From Solirubrobacter phytolaccae (GTDB taxonomy: Bacteria; Actinomycetota; Thermoleophilia; Solirubrobacterales; Solirubrobacteraceae): a stretch of 64,000 nt of DNA. The DNA is taken from positions 1-64,000 of the forward strand of contig NZ_JAPDDP010000028.1 of the NCBI RefSeq assembly GCF_027587195.1, in the 5' to 3' direction. Numbering within the stretch: position 1 is the first letter of the stretch; each line of letters starts with the position of its first letter. A model generated the notes under the pieces. It was not told where the DNA came from and ran no database searches. It worked only from the letters and a program-made list of their open reading frames with translations. A program made the translations under genes and the position numbers. This document shows, piece by piece, positions 26,976 to 35,422 of the stretch.

Positions 26976-28093
26976 CGGAGCTGCGCTTTCAGGTCCGCGA
27001 GCTGTGCGCGCGCTTCCCCGACGCGTACTGGCGTGAGCGCGACCAGGCGCGCGAGTACCCGCAGGCCTTCGTCGACGCCCTCACCGCCTCACGCCTGCTC
27101 GCCGCGCTCATCCCCACCGAGTACGGCGGCCTCGGGCTCGGCCTGACCGAGGCGAGCGTCGTGATGGAGGAGATCAACCGCTCCGGCGGGCACTCCGCCG
27201 CCTGCCACGCGCAGATGTACACGATGGGCGCGCTGCTGCGGCACGGCAGCGAGGAGCAGAAGCGCACGTACCTGCCCGCGATCGCGCGCGGCGAGCTCCG
27301 CCTGCAGGCGTTCTCGATCACCGAGGCCGAGGCCGGCTCGGACACGCGCGCGATCACCACGAGCGCCCGCCGCGAGGGTGACGCGTACGTCATCGACGGC
27401 CACAAGAACTGGACGAGCCGGATCGAGCAATCCGACCTGCTGCTCCTGCTCGCCCGTGCCGAGGAAGGCCTGAGCCTGTTCCTGATCGACCTACGGGCGG
27501 TGCGGGCCGAGCAGCCGGATGCGCTCGCGGTCACGCCCGTGCGCACGATGTTCAACTACGCCACCAACGCGGTGGAGTACCGGGGACTGCGCGTGCCGGC
27601 GAGCAGCCTGGTCGGCAACGCGGGCGAAGGGTTCCGCTACGTGCTCGACGGCTGGAACGCCGAGCGCATCCTGCTCGCCGCCGAGGCGATCGGCGACGGC
27701 TACTGGTTCACGGAGCGCGCGACCGCCTACGCCAACGCCCGTGAGGTCTTCGGCCGTCCGATCGGCGCCAACCAGGGCGTGCAGTTCCCGATCGCCCGCG
27801 CGTACATGGCCGTGCGCGCCGCCGACCTGATGCGCTACGAGGCCGCAAGGTTGTTCGACGCCGGCGAGCCGTGCGGCGCCGAGGCCAACATGGCCAAGCT
27901 GCTCAGCTCCGAGGCGAGCTGGGCGGCGGCCAACGCCTGCCTGGACACGCACGGCGGCAACGGCTTCGTCGACGCCTACGACGTCGAGCGCAAGTTCCGC
28001 GAGACCCGGCTCTACCAGGTCGCCCCGGTCAACAACAACCTCGTCACGAGCTTCGTCGCGACGAAGGTGCTGGGGCTCCCCCGCTCCTACTGA
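26972..28093 (+). CDS. acyl-CoA dehydrogenase family protein
   Basis: A 373-residue flavoprotein, full length for the family. Landmarks are PTEYGGLGLGL, the FAD/substrate motif FSITEAEAGSDTRA (about residues 110-123), AREVFGRPIGANQGVQFPIA and the C-terminal DTHGGNGFVDAYDVERKFRE. At the position of the medium-chain enzyme's catalytic Glu the sequence reads Asp-Ala-Tyr, so the base must be elsewhere, as it is in some other family members. It is translationally coupled to the dehydratase gene upstream. Together they suggest oxidation and hydration of a specialised acyl-CoA. Confidence 0.9.
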   Translation: MTELRFQVRELCARFPDAYWRERDQAREYPQAFVDALTASRLLAALIPTEYGGLGLGLTEASVVMEEINRSGGHSAACHAQMYTMGALLRHGSEEQKRTYLPAIARGELRLQAFSITEAEAGSDTRAITTSARREGDAYVIDGHKNWTSRIEQSDLLLLLARAEEGLSLFLIDLRAVRAEQPDALAVTPVRTMFNYATNAVEYRGLRVPASSLVGNAGEGFRYVLDGWNAERILLAAEAIGDGYWFTERATAYANAREVFGRPIGANQGVQFPIARAYMAVRAADLMRYEAARLFDAGEPCGAEANMAKLLSSEASWAAANACLDTHGGNGFVDAYDVERKFRETRLYQVAPVNNNLVTSFVATKVLGLPRSY

Positions 28094-28162
28094 GCAACTC
28101 GTCGTATCAATCGCGGCTGAGCGGTCCTCCACAGCTGAGAGGTCTCACGCCGAGGAGGAACG

Positions 28163-31100
28163 ATGAGGGGACAGCGTCTTGCGGTGTTGGTGGGTGTCGA
28201 CGAGTACCCGAAGCTCGCGCCGCACCAGCAGCTGCGGGGGTGCGTGAACGACGCGGAGCTGATGGCGGCGGTGCTGCGGGACGCGTTCGGGTTCACCGAG
28301 GAGGGGATCACGCTGTTGCGCGACGGCGAGGCGTCCCGCGACGGGATCCTGGCGGCCTGGAACGCGCTCGTGGAGCGCGCCGGGCCGGACGACGTGGTCG
28401 TGCTGCACTACAGCGGGCACGGCTCGCAGATGACCGACCGCGAGGGCGACGAGCCCGACGGTCTGGACGAGACGATCGTCCCGGCCGACTCCGGGCGCGG
28501 CTCCGAACCCAACCGCGACATCACCGACGACGAGGTCTACGAGCTGCTCACGCGGCTGACGGCCAAGACGCCGCTCGTCACGCTGATCTTCGACTGCTGC
28601 CACTCGGGCACGGTCACGCGGGACGTGACCGGCGCGGGCGTGCGCCGGCTGGAGCCTGACCGGCGGCCGGTCGAGGCGCTTCCGCCCTCCCCCGTCGGGG
28701 CGGTGGCGGGGACGCGCGGCGCGGGCCCGAGCGGCTGGCTCCCGCCGTCGCGCCGCTACACGCTGCTGGCCGGCTGCCGCGACGAGGAGCTCTCGCACGA
28801 GCACGTCGCCCCGCACGGGCGCACGCACGGCGCGCTCACGTGGTTCCTCACGCAGGCGCTCGCCCGCGCGCAGGCCGGCGCGACGTACCGCGACGTGTTC
28901 GACCACGCGGCGCTCGGCGTGACCGCCGCGTTCCCGAGCCAGCACCCGCAGCTCGAAGGCGCCGTGGACCGCGAGGTCTTCGGGATCCGCGACACCGAGC
29001 CCGCCCCGTCCGTGCTCGTCCTCTCCCGTGCGGGCGCGCAGGTGACGCTCAACGCGGGCGCCGCGCAGGGCGTCGCGATCGGGTCGCTGTGGAGCGCGTT
29101 CGCGGGCGCGCAGCCGGTCGGCCGGTTGCGGGTGAACGACGTCGGCGTCACGACGTCCACGGCGCTCGTCGTCGAGGAGGACCAGGGCGGGATGCTCGCT
29201 CCACCGGCGCGGGCGGTGCTCGAGCGCGTCGCCCCGGACGCGCCGCGGCTGCGGGTCGAGGTGCCGACGGAGCTGCCGGCGCTCGCCGGGCTCGTGGACG
29301 CGTCACCCGTGCTGGAGCGAGGCGGCGGGGACGCGCGCGTGCTCGTCGTCGGTCCGCGCACCACGGTCGCGGCGGACGATCCCGCGCCCCAGCTCGGTCC
29401 GCTCGTCGGTCGGCTGGTGGTGGTGCTCGGGCCGGACGGCCGGCTCCTGCTCCCGGCCCGACCGCCCGACACGCTCGCCACCGTGCTGAAGGACCTCGAG
29501 ACCGTCGCGCGCTACCGCCGGGCGCTCGCGATCGAGAACCTGGGCACGCAGCTCGACGGCGACGTCGACCTGACGCTGTTGCGTCGCGCGGCCGACGGCA
29601 CGTGGGTCGAGGCGACGCCCGAGGAGGCCGGCGGCGAGGTCGTGTTCGAGGTCGGTGAGCCGCTCGGCCTGCGGATCGCCAACCGCTCGACACGGTCGCT
29701 GTATCCGGCGGTGCTCGACCTCGGGCTCGCGTACGCGGTCAGCGTGCACGGGGTCTACGCCGGCAAGGAGGAGCTCGTCCCGGGTGCGGCGATCGAGGTC
29801 GGCACGCGGCCCGGCTCCGAGTTGCCGCTGCAGATGCCCGATGCCTTCCCGTTCGGCGGCGACGCGGACGCGTCCGAGGGCGGCATCGAGATCGTGAAGC
29901 TGTTCGTCACGACCTCCCCGGCCGACTACACGGAGCTGCTGCAGCCGAGCGTGCGGCCGGCCACGCGGGCGCTGCGCGACCTGCCCTTCGCCGCGGCGCC
30001 GCCCGAGCCGAGGGAGGACTGGACGACGGTCACCCGCGCGCTGAGGCTGCGGCCGCGGACGGCGGCGTCGCCGCTGCGGCCGGCGGGGACACCGGTCGAG
30101 GTCGCCGGGGTGTCGTTGGTCACGCCTGGGCTGCGCGGCGGCGCGCTCGCGGTCGGCACGGGCGGCGGCGGCCGGACGCGCGCCGTGGACCTCACGACCG
30201 ACGCGTTCGAGTCCGTCGTGCGGTCGGCGGGGCTGGAGGTGCAGGCCGCGATCGAGCTCAGCGACGTCGCACCCGCGGCTGCGCGGTCGCTCGACGCGGC
30301 GCCGCCCACGATCGCGCTGCGCCCGGCTGCTCCCGGCCCGGGCGAGAGGCAGCTGGTGCTCGCCAAGGACGAGGGCGGGATCCTCACCTGGCACTTCGCG
30401 GTGCCGTCGCGCGACGTTGACGATGCTCGCCGCGAGTACCGGATCGAGCGTCGCGTCGTCGTGGCGCCCGAGCCGGCCGAGGCGGCCACGCGCGGGCTCG
30501 CCGGCGCGGTCGCCTCCAAGCTCGTCAAGGTCCTCGTGTTCCCGCTCGTCGAGCCCGCGATCGGTCGCGTCGCCGACCACTTCGCGGGCAAGTGGGAGGC
30601 CGCCAAGCGCCCGTACCGGCTGCGGTTCAGCACGCCGGACGACTTCACGTCGCCGGGCGGCCGGGACGTGCGGGACGAGGACTGGCGCGAGCTTGCCGGC
30701 AAGCGGACGCTCCTGCTCGTCCACGGCACGTTCAGCCGCTCGCACTCGGGCTTCGGCCAGCTCTCACGCGCGACGTTCGAGGACCTGTACCGCAGCTACG
30801 GCGGGCGCGTGCTCGCGCTGGACCACTTCACGCTCTCGCACACGCCGCAGCAGAACGTGGAGTGGCTGCTGCGGCAGATCCCGGACGCGACCGACCTCGA
30901 GCTCGACATCGTCTGCCACTCGCGCGGCGGGCTCGTCTCGCGCACGCTCGCGGAGCGCCAGAGCGCGCTGTCGCTGGGCTCGCGCTCGCTGCGCGTGCGC
31001 CGCGTGATCTTCGTCGCCACCCCGAACGCAGGCACCGCGCTGGCCGACGGCGCCCACCTCGGCGACCTGCTCGACACGTACACGAACGTCCTGAACTTCG

Positions 31101-31525
31101 TGCCCGACAACGGCGTCACCGACGTGCTCGAGGGCATCGTGACCGTCGCCAAGATGGTCGCCGTCGGCGCGATGAAGGGGCTCGACGGGCTGCGCTCGAT
31201 GGTCCCCGACGGCGAGTTCCAGCGCTGGCTGAACGCCGGCCCCAAGCCCCAGGGCACGACCTACTGCGCGCTCGCGGCGGACTATGAGCCGACGTCCCCC
31301 GCGCTGCGCGGCTTCATCGCCGACGCGGTCATGGACACGATCTTCAAGCAGCTCGGCAACGACCTCGTCGTCCCGACCGACGGCGTCTACGCGGCCAACG
31401 GCGCGGCCTCGTTCCCCATCGCCGATCGGCACGTGTTCGCCAAGGACGCCGGCGTCGTGCACACGAACTTCTTCGCGAACCGCACGGCGCAGGACAAGCT
31501 GCTCACGTGGCTGGGTGCGCCGTGA
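28163..31525 (+). CDS. caspase-family peptidase fused to a C-terminal alpha/beta hydrolase
   Basis: A 1,120-residue protein with a strong ribosome site (GAGGAGGAA) before ATG 28163. Residues 1 to about 270 are a caspase/metacaspase (C14) domain: RLAVLVGVDEYP, catalytic His86 in HYSGHGSQ and Cys146 in DCCHSGT. Residues about 280-400 hold a beta-rich segment (VTLNAGAAQGVAIGSLW), and about 455-590 a DUF4384-like region (GEPLGLRIANRS...). Residues about 845-1120 are an alpha/beta hydrolase of the PGAP1/lipase-like type: LLLVHGTFS and the nucleophile elbow CHSRGG with Ser920. No signal peptide is seen, so it is probably cytoplasmic. No sensor or toxin partner is adjacent. It ends directly against the convergent gene with no gap. 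Function is unknown; a cell-death or defence effector is one possibility. Confidence 0.9.
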   Translation: MRGQRLAVLVGVDEYPKLAPHQQLRGCVNDAELMAAVLRDAFGFTEEGITLLRDGEASRDGILAAWNALVERAGPDDVVVLHYSGHGSQMTDREGDEPDGLDETIVPADSGRGSEPNRDITDDEVYELLTRLTAKTPLVTLIFDCCHSGTVTRDVTGAGVRRLEPDRRPVEALPPSPVGAVAGTRGAGPSGWLPPSRRYTLLAGCRDEELSHEHVAPHGRTHGALTWFLTQALARAQAGATYRDVFDHAALGVTAAFPSQHPQLEGAVDREVFGIRDTEPAPSVLVLSRAGAQVTLNAGAAQGVAIGSLWSAFAGAQPVGRLRVNDVGVTTSTALVVEEDQGGMLAPPARAVLERVAPDAPRLRVEVPTELPALAGLVDASPVLERGGGDARVLVVGPRTTVAADDPAPQLGPLVGRLVVVLGPDGRLLLPARPPDTLATVLKDLETVARYRRALAIENLGTQLDGDVDLTLLRRAADGTWVEATPEEAGGEVVFEVGEPLGLRIANRSTRSLYPAVLDLGLAYAVSVHGVYAGKEELVPGAAIEVGTRPGSELPLQMPDAFPFGGDADASEGGIEIVKLFVTTSPADYTELLQPSVRPATRALRDLPFAAAPPEPREDWTTVTRALRLRPRTAASPLRPAGTPVEVAGVSLVTPGLRGGALAVGTGGGGRTRAVDLTTDAFESVVRSAGLEVQAAIELSDVAPAAARSLDAAPPTIALRPAAPGPGERQLVLAKDEGGILTWHFAVPSRDVDDARREYRIERRVVVAPEPAEAATRGLAGAVASKLVKVLVFPLVEPAIGRVADHFAGKWEAAKRPYRLRFSTPDDFTSPGGRDVRDEDWRELAGKRTLLLVHGTFSRSHSGFGQLSRATFEDLYRSYGGRVLALDHFTLSHTPQQNVEWLLRQIPDATDLELDIVCHSRGGLVSRTLAERQSALSLGSRSLRVRRVIFVATPNAGTALADGAHLGDLLDTYTNVLNFVPDNGVTDVLEGIVTVAKMVAVGAMKGLDGLRSMVPDGEFQRWLNAGPKPQGTTYCALAADYEPTSPALRGFIADAVMDTIFKQLGNDLVVPTDGVYAANGAASFPIADRHVFAKDAGVVHTNFFANRTAQDKLLTWLGAP

Positions 31526-32845
31526 TCAGCCCAGCGAGGCCGTGGCGGCGAGCAGCTCCTCCCGGGTCAGGGGGCCGGTGATCGTCACGACGAGCTCGTC
31601 GGTGACCACGTAGACGTGCGGTTCCACGCGCGGGTCCAGGACGAGGTTGGCGGTCGCGCCGCGCAGGGCGCCGCCGTTGATGCGGACCCGTTCGGGTTCG
31701 ACGAGGTTGCCCTCGCCGGACGCGATCGGGTCGGCCCACGCGTCCGGGTCGGCGCCGGTGCGGCGCGTGCTGACGATGACGGTGTCGAGGCCGCGGCGGT
31801 AGGCCGTGCTGACGACGTCCCGCGACGGCGGGTTCAGCGCCTCGTTGCCGGTCGGTGAGGGCGTGGTCGTCGCGACCCGCGTGACGGAGCGGCCGAAGCC
31901 CGCGGGCAGCGCGCGGGGGGCGATCGGCGTGTAGCCGACGCGCGCCTGCGCGGCGCTGAACGGCACCGTGCGGAAGCCCTCGTCGACGACGGTCGCATCG
32001 GCGGGGTAGTCGGGCGCGAACGCCGAGGCGGGCAGCGACGGGTTCAGGCGTAGGTCGTCGAGCTCGAAGCCCTGGACGAGGCGGCCCTGGAGCGTCTCGC
32101 GGACGGAGAGCGGGAAGCCGGTCTGACGGTCGACGACGACCTCCAGCCGGTCGCCGCTGTAGCCGAGCTTGTTGACCGGGATGTCGGCGCGGAGCACGTA
32201 CGCGGCGCGGCCGTCCACGGTCTCCTCGCGCACGGTGCCGGTGCGGGCCGCGGCCAGCGCACGCGTGATCGCGGCGGCCTGCAGGCCGAGCCGGCGGTCG
32301 CCGATCAGGCCGTCCGGCGCACCCGGGGCGACGCCGCGGGTGACGAACGAGCCGGGCGCGTACGGCAGCTCGAGCTGGACCTCGCGCGCGTCGCGGGCGG
32401 AGTAGTAGAAGTCGCCGTCCTGGGCGCTGCCGAGCACGCGCAGGTCGCCGCGGTCGGTGAGCGCGACGCGCAGGCGGTCGGTCGTGAGCGGCTCCTGCTC
32501 GTTCAGGCGCTGACGGACCACGAGCGTGGCGCGGAGCGAGCGCACGCCGGCGAGCGCGGCGCGGGCGCGTTCGACGACCTGTGCCGCCTGCGCGGGCTCG
32601 TTGACGATGCCGCGGTCGACCCGGCCCGGGAGGAGCGCGAGGACGAGCACGATCGTCGCGGCGAGGGCGGTCGCGCCGGCCAGCGCAGGGACCAGCCGTG
32701 GGCGCCAGGCACGGCGCTTGGCGGTACGGCGGCTCGCGACCTCGTCCTCGAGGCGCGCTCGCAGCTCGGCGTGGAAGCCCTCGCGGTGCGGGGGTGCCGG
32801 CAGGTCGCGCAGCGCGCGGCCCAGCTCCTCGTCGCGGTCGGTCAT
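31526..32845 (-). CDS. membrane protein with LolA/MucB-like extracellular domain, probable anti-sigma factor
   Basis: A 439-residue protein. Residues 1-48 are cytoplasmic, charged and helical (DEELGRALRDLPAPPHREGF), like the anti-sigma part of ECF partners. One membrane segment follows (LVPALAGATALAATIVLVLALLPG). The outer part has the LolA/RseB-like beta pattern (SLRATLVVRQRL, GDFYYSARDAREVQLEL, LEVVVDRQTGFPLSV). It is 58 bases downstream of, and codirectional with, an ECF sigma factor gene, which supports the role. No zinc-binding HxxxCxxC motif is present, so it is not a ZAS-type anti-sigma factor. Confidence 0.72.
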   Translation of the reverse strand: MTDRDEELGRALRDLPAPPHREGFHAELRARLEDEVASRRTAKRRAWRPRLVPALAGATALAATIVLVLALLPGRVDRGIVNEPAQAAQVVERARAALAGVRSLRATLVVRQRLNEQEPLTTDRLRVALTDRGDLRVLGSAQDGDFYYSARDAREVQLELPYAPGSFVTRGVAPGAPDGLIGDRRLGLQAAAITRALAAARTGTVREETVDGRAAYVLRADIPVNKLGYSGDRLEVVVDRQTGFPLSVRETLQGRLVQGFELDDLRLNPSLPASAFAPDYPADATVVDEGFRTVPFSAAQARVGYTPIAPRALPAGFGRSVTRVATTTPSPTGNEALNPPSRDVVSTAYRRGLDTVIVSTRRTGADPDAWADPIASGEGNLVEPERVRINGGALRGATANLVLDPRVEPHVYVVTDELVVTITGPLTREELLAATASLG

Positions 32846-32903
32846 CGCGTCGCCTCCGTCCGGGTCCGCTGGGTGGGGCGCAGGCCGCCCCTCTCGCGCG
32901 AGG

Positions 32904-33482
32904 TCATGCGGCCTCCGATCGGGCTTCCAGGACGGGACGGAGTGCCGCGCGGGCGCGGCTCAGGCGTGAGGCGACGGTGCCGGGCGGGATGCCGACGACC
33001 TCCGCGACCTCGTCGTAGCTGTAGCCCTCGGCGTCGACCATCAGGACGACGATCCGCAGGTCCGCGGGCAGCCCGGCGAGCGCGTTGGCGAGGTCCATGC
33101 GGGTGTCGCTCGCCTCGCCGATGTCGGGGCTGGACGCGGCCGCGCGGCCTTCCAGCGCCTCGAGGTCGACCTCGCCGCGGCGCGCGATCCGGCGCAGCTC
33201 GTCGACCGCCGCGTTGGCGACGATCCGGTGCAACCAGGTGCCGAAGCTCGAGCGCCCGTCGAACTTGGGCAGCGCGCGGAACGCGCGGACGTACGCGGTC
33301 TGCAGCACGTCGTCCATCGTCGCCTCGTCGCCCAGCATCGAGTACGCGAGCCGGCGCATGGCGGGGCCGTTGGCCTCCAGCAGCTGCTCGAACGCTCCGA
33401 CGTCACCGCCCTGCGCGCGTTTGATCAGGCGCCGTTCGCCCCGCTGCGGCGGGGCGACGACGGCGATGAAGATGAGCAGCAT
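32904..33482 (-). CDS. ECF-type RNA polymerase sigma factor
   Basis: A 192-residue extracytoplasmic-function sigma factor. Region 2 is LIKRAQGGDVGAFEQLLEAN to AYVRAFRALPKFDGRSSFGTWLHRIVANAAVDELRR. Region 4 is ALAGLPADLRIVVLMVDAEGYSYDEVAEVVGIPPGTVASRLSRAR. The hydrophobic first 12 residues (MLLIFIAVVAPP) are odd for a sigma factor; a TTG codon at residue 19 may be the true start. The membrane partner gene follows. The divergent neighbour is an L,D-transpeptidase, with a 12-base-pair palindrome between them, so cell-envelope stress is a reasonable guess for the signal. Confidence 0.9.
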   Translation of the reverse strand: MLLIFIAVVAPPQRGERRLIKRAQGGDVGAFEQLLEANGPAMRRLAYSMLGDEATMDDVLQTAYVRAFRALPKFDGRSSFGTWLHRIVANAAVDELRRIARRGEVDLEALEGRAAASSPDIGEASDTRMDLANALAGLPADLRIVVLMVDAEGYSYDEVAEVVGIPPGTVASRLSRARAALRPVLEARSEAA

Positions 33483-33507
33483 CGACCCTTAGACCTACCA
33501 ACCCCGT

Positions 33508-33536
33508 GATTTCTTCACGGCGGTCGTGAAGAAATC
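33508..33536. promoter_or_regulatory. palindrome between divergent sigma factor and L,D-transpeptidase genes
   Basis: GATTTCTTCACG (33508-33519) and CGTGAAGAAATC (33525-33536) form a perfect 12-base inverted repeat with a 5-base spacer GCGGT. It is A/T-rich compared with its surroundings and sits 25 bases from both start codons. The position in a 78-base divergent intergenic region suits an operator; an mRNA hairpin in either leader is the alternative. Confidence 0.5.
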
Positions 33537-33560
33537 GCGCGCCCCGTTCGTCCAACGGTC

Positions 33561-34184
33561 ATGAAGGCACGTTTGATCCTGTTGGTCGCGGCGCTCGTCG
33601 CGATGTTCATCCTCCCCACCACCGCTGTCGCCGCCCCGCGCTGCGACGACAAGACCGCCGCCGTCCAGGAGCGGCTCTCCGAGTTGCACTTCCCCGGCGG
33701 CGTCGTCGACGGCTGCTCCGGGCCGTCCACCAAGGCCGCGCTGCAGGCGTTCCAGAAGGCGAATGGGCTCAGCGCCGACGGCGTTCTGGGCCCGAAGACC
33801 CGCGCGGCGCTGGATGCCCCGGCGACGTTGAAGCCGGTGAGCCGGAAGCCGGGACTCCACGTCGAGGTCGACCGCTCCCGCCAGCTGCTGCTCGTCGTCG
33901 AGGACGGCACCGTCGAGCGGATCTACTCCGTCTCGACCGGCAAGCAAGGCTACGAGACGCCGGCCGGGACGTTCAAGGTCGGCCGCAAGGAGCTGCGCTC
34001 GTGGTCGGTGCCCTACATGGTCTGGCTGCCCTACGCGAGCTACTTCAACGGCGGCGTCGCGTTCCACGCCGGCACCACCGACGTGGAACGCGCCAGCCAC
34101 GGCTGCGTGCGTGTCCCGGCCGCGTTCGCGCGCGAGCTCTATGACCTGCTCGAGCCGGGCACGACCGTGATCGTCACCCGCTAA
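33561..34184 (+). CDS. L,D-transpeptidase with peptidoglycan-binding domain
   Basis: A 207-residue exported enzyme that cross-links peptidoglycan (3-3 links) or anchors proteins to it. Signal peptide: KARLILLVAALVAMFILPTTAVAA. Residues about 27-86 are a PG_binding_1 domain (AAVQERLSELHFPGG...GPSTKAALQAFQKANGL). Residues about 98-206 are the YkuD catalytic domain, ending in SHGCVRVP with His180 and Cys182. Divergent from the ECF sigma gene, which may control it. The last 4 bases overlap the convergent flavoprotein gene. Confidence 0.92.
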   Translation: MKARLILLVAALVAMFILPTTAVAAPRCDDKTAAVQERLSELHFPGGVVDGCSGPSTKAALQAFQKANGLSADGVLGPKTRAALDAPATLKPVSRKPGLHVEVDRSRQLLLVVEDGTVERIYSVSTGKQGYETPAGTFKVGRKELRSWSVPYMVWLPYASYFNGGVAFHAGTTDVERASHGCVRVPAAFARELYDLLEPGTTVIVTR

Positions 34185-35338
34185 CGGCGCAGCGGCAGGT
34201 CCTCCATCGGCGCGCGCGAGAGCTGCGGCGGGCGCGCCGTCGCCAAGAGCGGCGCGAGGTAGCGCCCGGCGACCTTGCCGGGTGGCGACCACAGCGGCGT
34301 GTGCGAGACGGTCGGCTCGTCGGTCGGGATCGGCTCGCCCGCGCCGCTGACCGGCGCCCGCAGGTACAGCGGCGCGCCGCCGGTGAGCAGCAGGCCGCGG
34401 AGCAGCGGCTGAAACGGCTTCGGCGTGAGCGCGGCTCCGTGGTCGGCCGCGATCGCCTCGGCGGCCGCGTCGGCCTGCTGGGCCGCGAGCCCGCCCTGCT
34501 TGAGCGGGAACGTCGTGGCGTCGCCGGCGGCGTACACGTCTTCGGTGCCGGCCACGCGGCCGTGCCCGTCGACCGGGATGAACCCGGAGGCGTCGTGCGG
34601 CAGACCGGCAACCGCCGGCCCGACCAGGCGGGGCATGGCGATCACCCGCCCGGCAGGCACGGGCTTCCCGCCGGCGAGCTCCAGCCAGCCGTCGTGCACC
34701 TCGCCCAGCCGCGCACCGGTGCGCACCGCGATCCCGCGTGCGGCGAGCAGCTCCGCGACCGCCGCGCCGGCCTCGCGGCCGAACATCCACAGCGGCGCGG
34801 GCTCGGGCGTGACGATCGTGATCCGCGGCTCGCGACCCCGGCTGCGCAGCTCGGTCGCGGCCATCATCGCGAGCTCGTACAGCGGCAGCGCCCAGGTCGA
34901 GACGCTCGGCAGCACGAACGCGAGCGTCGCCGTCTCGCCGAGCGCGGCCTCGACCGCGCCGACGTCCTTTGGCCCCGTGAAGGTGATCGCTCCCGCGACG
35001 GCGGGCAACGGCCGCACCCCGAGCGCGACGAGCAGCGTGTCGTACCCCAGTGTCTCGCCACGGTCGTCGACGACCGTGTGCTCCTCCGGCACGACCCGCA
35101 CGAGCTTCGCCCGATGGTGATCGAAGCGCGCGTGATGCTGGATGACCGAGAACGGCACCGCGTTCGGCAGGCCGAACCCGAACGGCGCGGCGACCGAAGC
35201 GGCGGGTGCGCTCAGCGCGTCATTGGGCGCGAGCACGGTGATGCGCGGACGTGGGCCGGCGAAGGCCCGGAGCGCCGCAACCGCCTCGACAGCGGCGACG
35301 CCCCCGCCCGCGACGACGATGTGCGGCGGCAGGTTCAT
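34181..35338 (-). CDS. FAD/NAD(P)-dependent oxidoreductase, sulfide:quinone oxidoreductase-like fold
   Basis: A 385-residue flavoprotein paralogous along its length to the one at 3757-4920 (shared blocks include PLYELA, VTPEPAPLWMFG-like, EDVYAAGD and KQGGLAAQQADAAA). The FAD motif is IVVAGGGVAAVEAVAALRA. I see no cysteine at all, so a sulfide:quinone oxidoreductase or disulfide mechanism is ruled out. It may be an NADH:quinone-type or ferredoxin-reductase-like enzyme. It stands alone, convergent with the L,D-transpeptidase gene. Confidence 0.8.
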   Translation of the reverse strand: MNLPPHIVVAGGGVAAVEAVAALRAFAGPRPRITVLAPNDALSAPAASVAAPFGFGLPNAVPFSVIQHHARFDHHRAKLVRVVPEEHTVVDDRGETLGYDTLLVALGVRPLPAVAGAITFTGPKDVGAVEAALGETATLAFVLPSVSTWALPLYELAMMAATELRSRGREPRITIVTPEPAPLWMFGREAGAAVAELLAARGIAVRTGARLGEVHDGWLELAGGKPVPAGRVIAMPRLVGPAVAGLPHDASGFIPVDGHGRVAGTEDVYAAGDATTFPLKQGGLAAQQADAAAEAIAADHGAALTPKPFQPLLRGLLLTGGAPLYLRAPVSGAGEPIPTDEPTVSHTPLWSPPGKVAGRYLAPLLATARPPQLSRAPMEDLPLRR

Positions 35339-35422
35339 GCCACGACGGTACGGCGGGCGTCGCGCGTGGCCATCCGTAGTCCGCCGCGCCGCGCGTGCGG
35401 TCGACCACGGTCGCCTTTCGAG

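Noticed and set aside
26972-28093. Acyl-CoA dehydrogenase considered catalytically dead because the medium-chain Glu position reads Ala
   Set aside because: The catalytic base sits at another position in several family members, so the difference alone does not show loss of activity.
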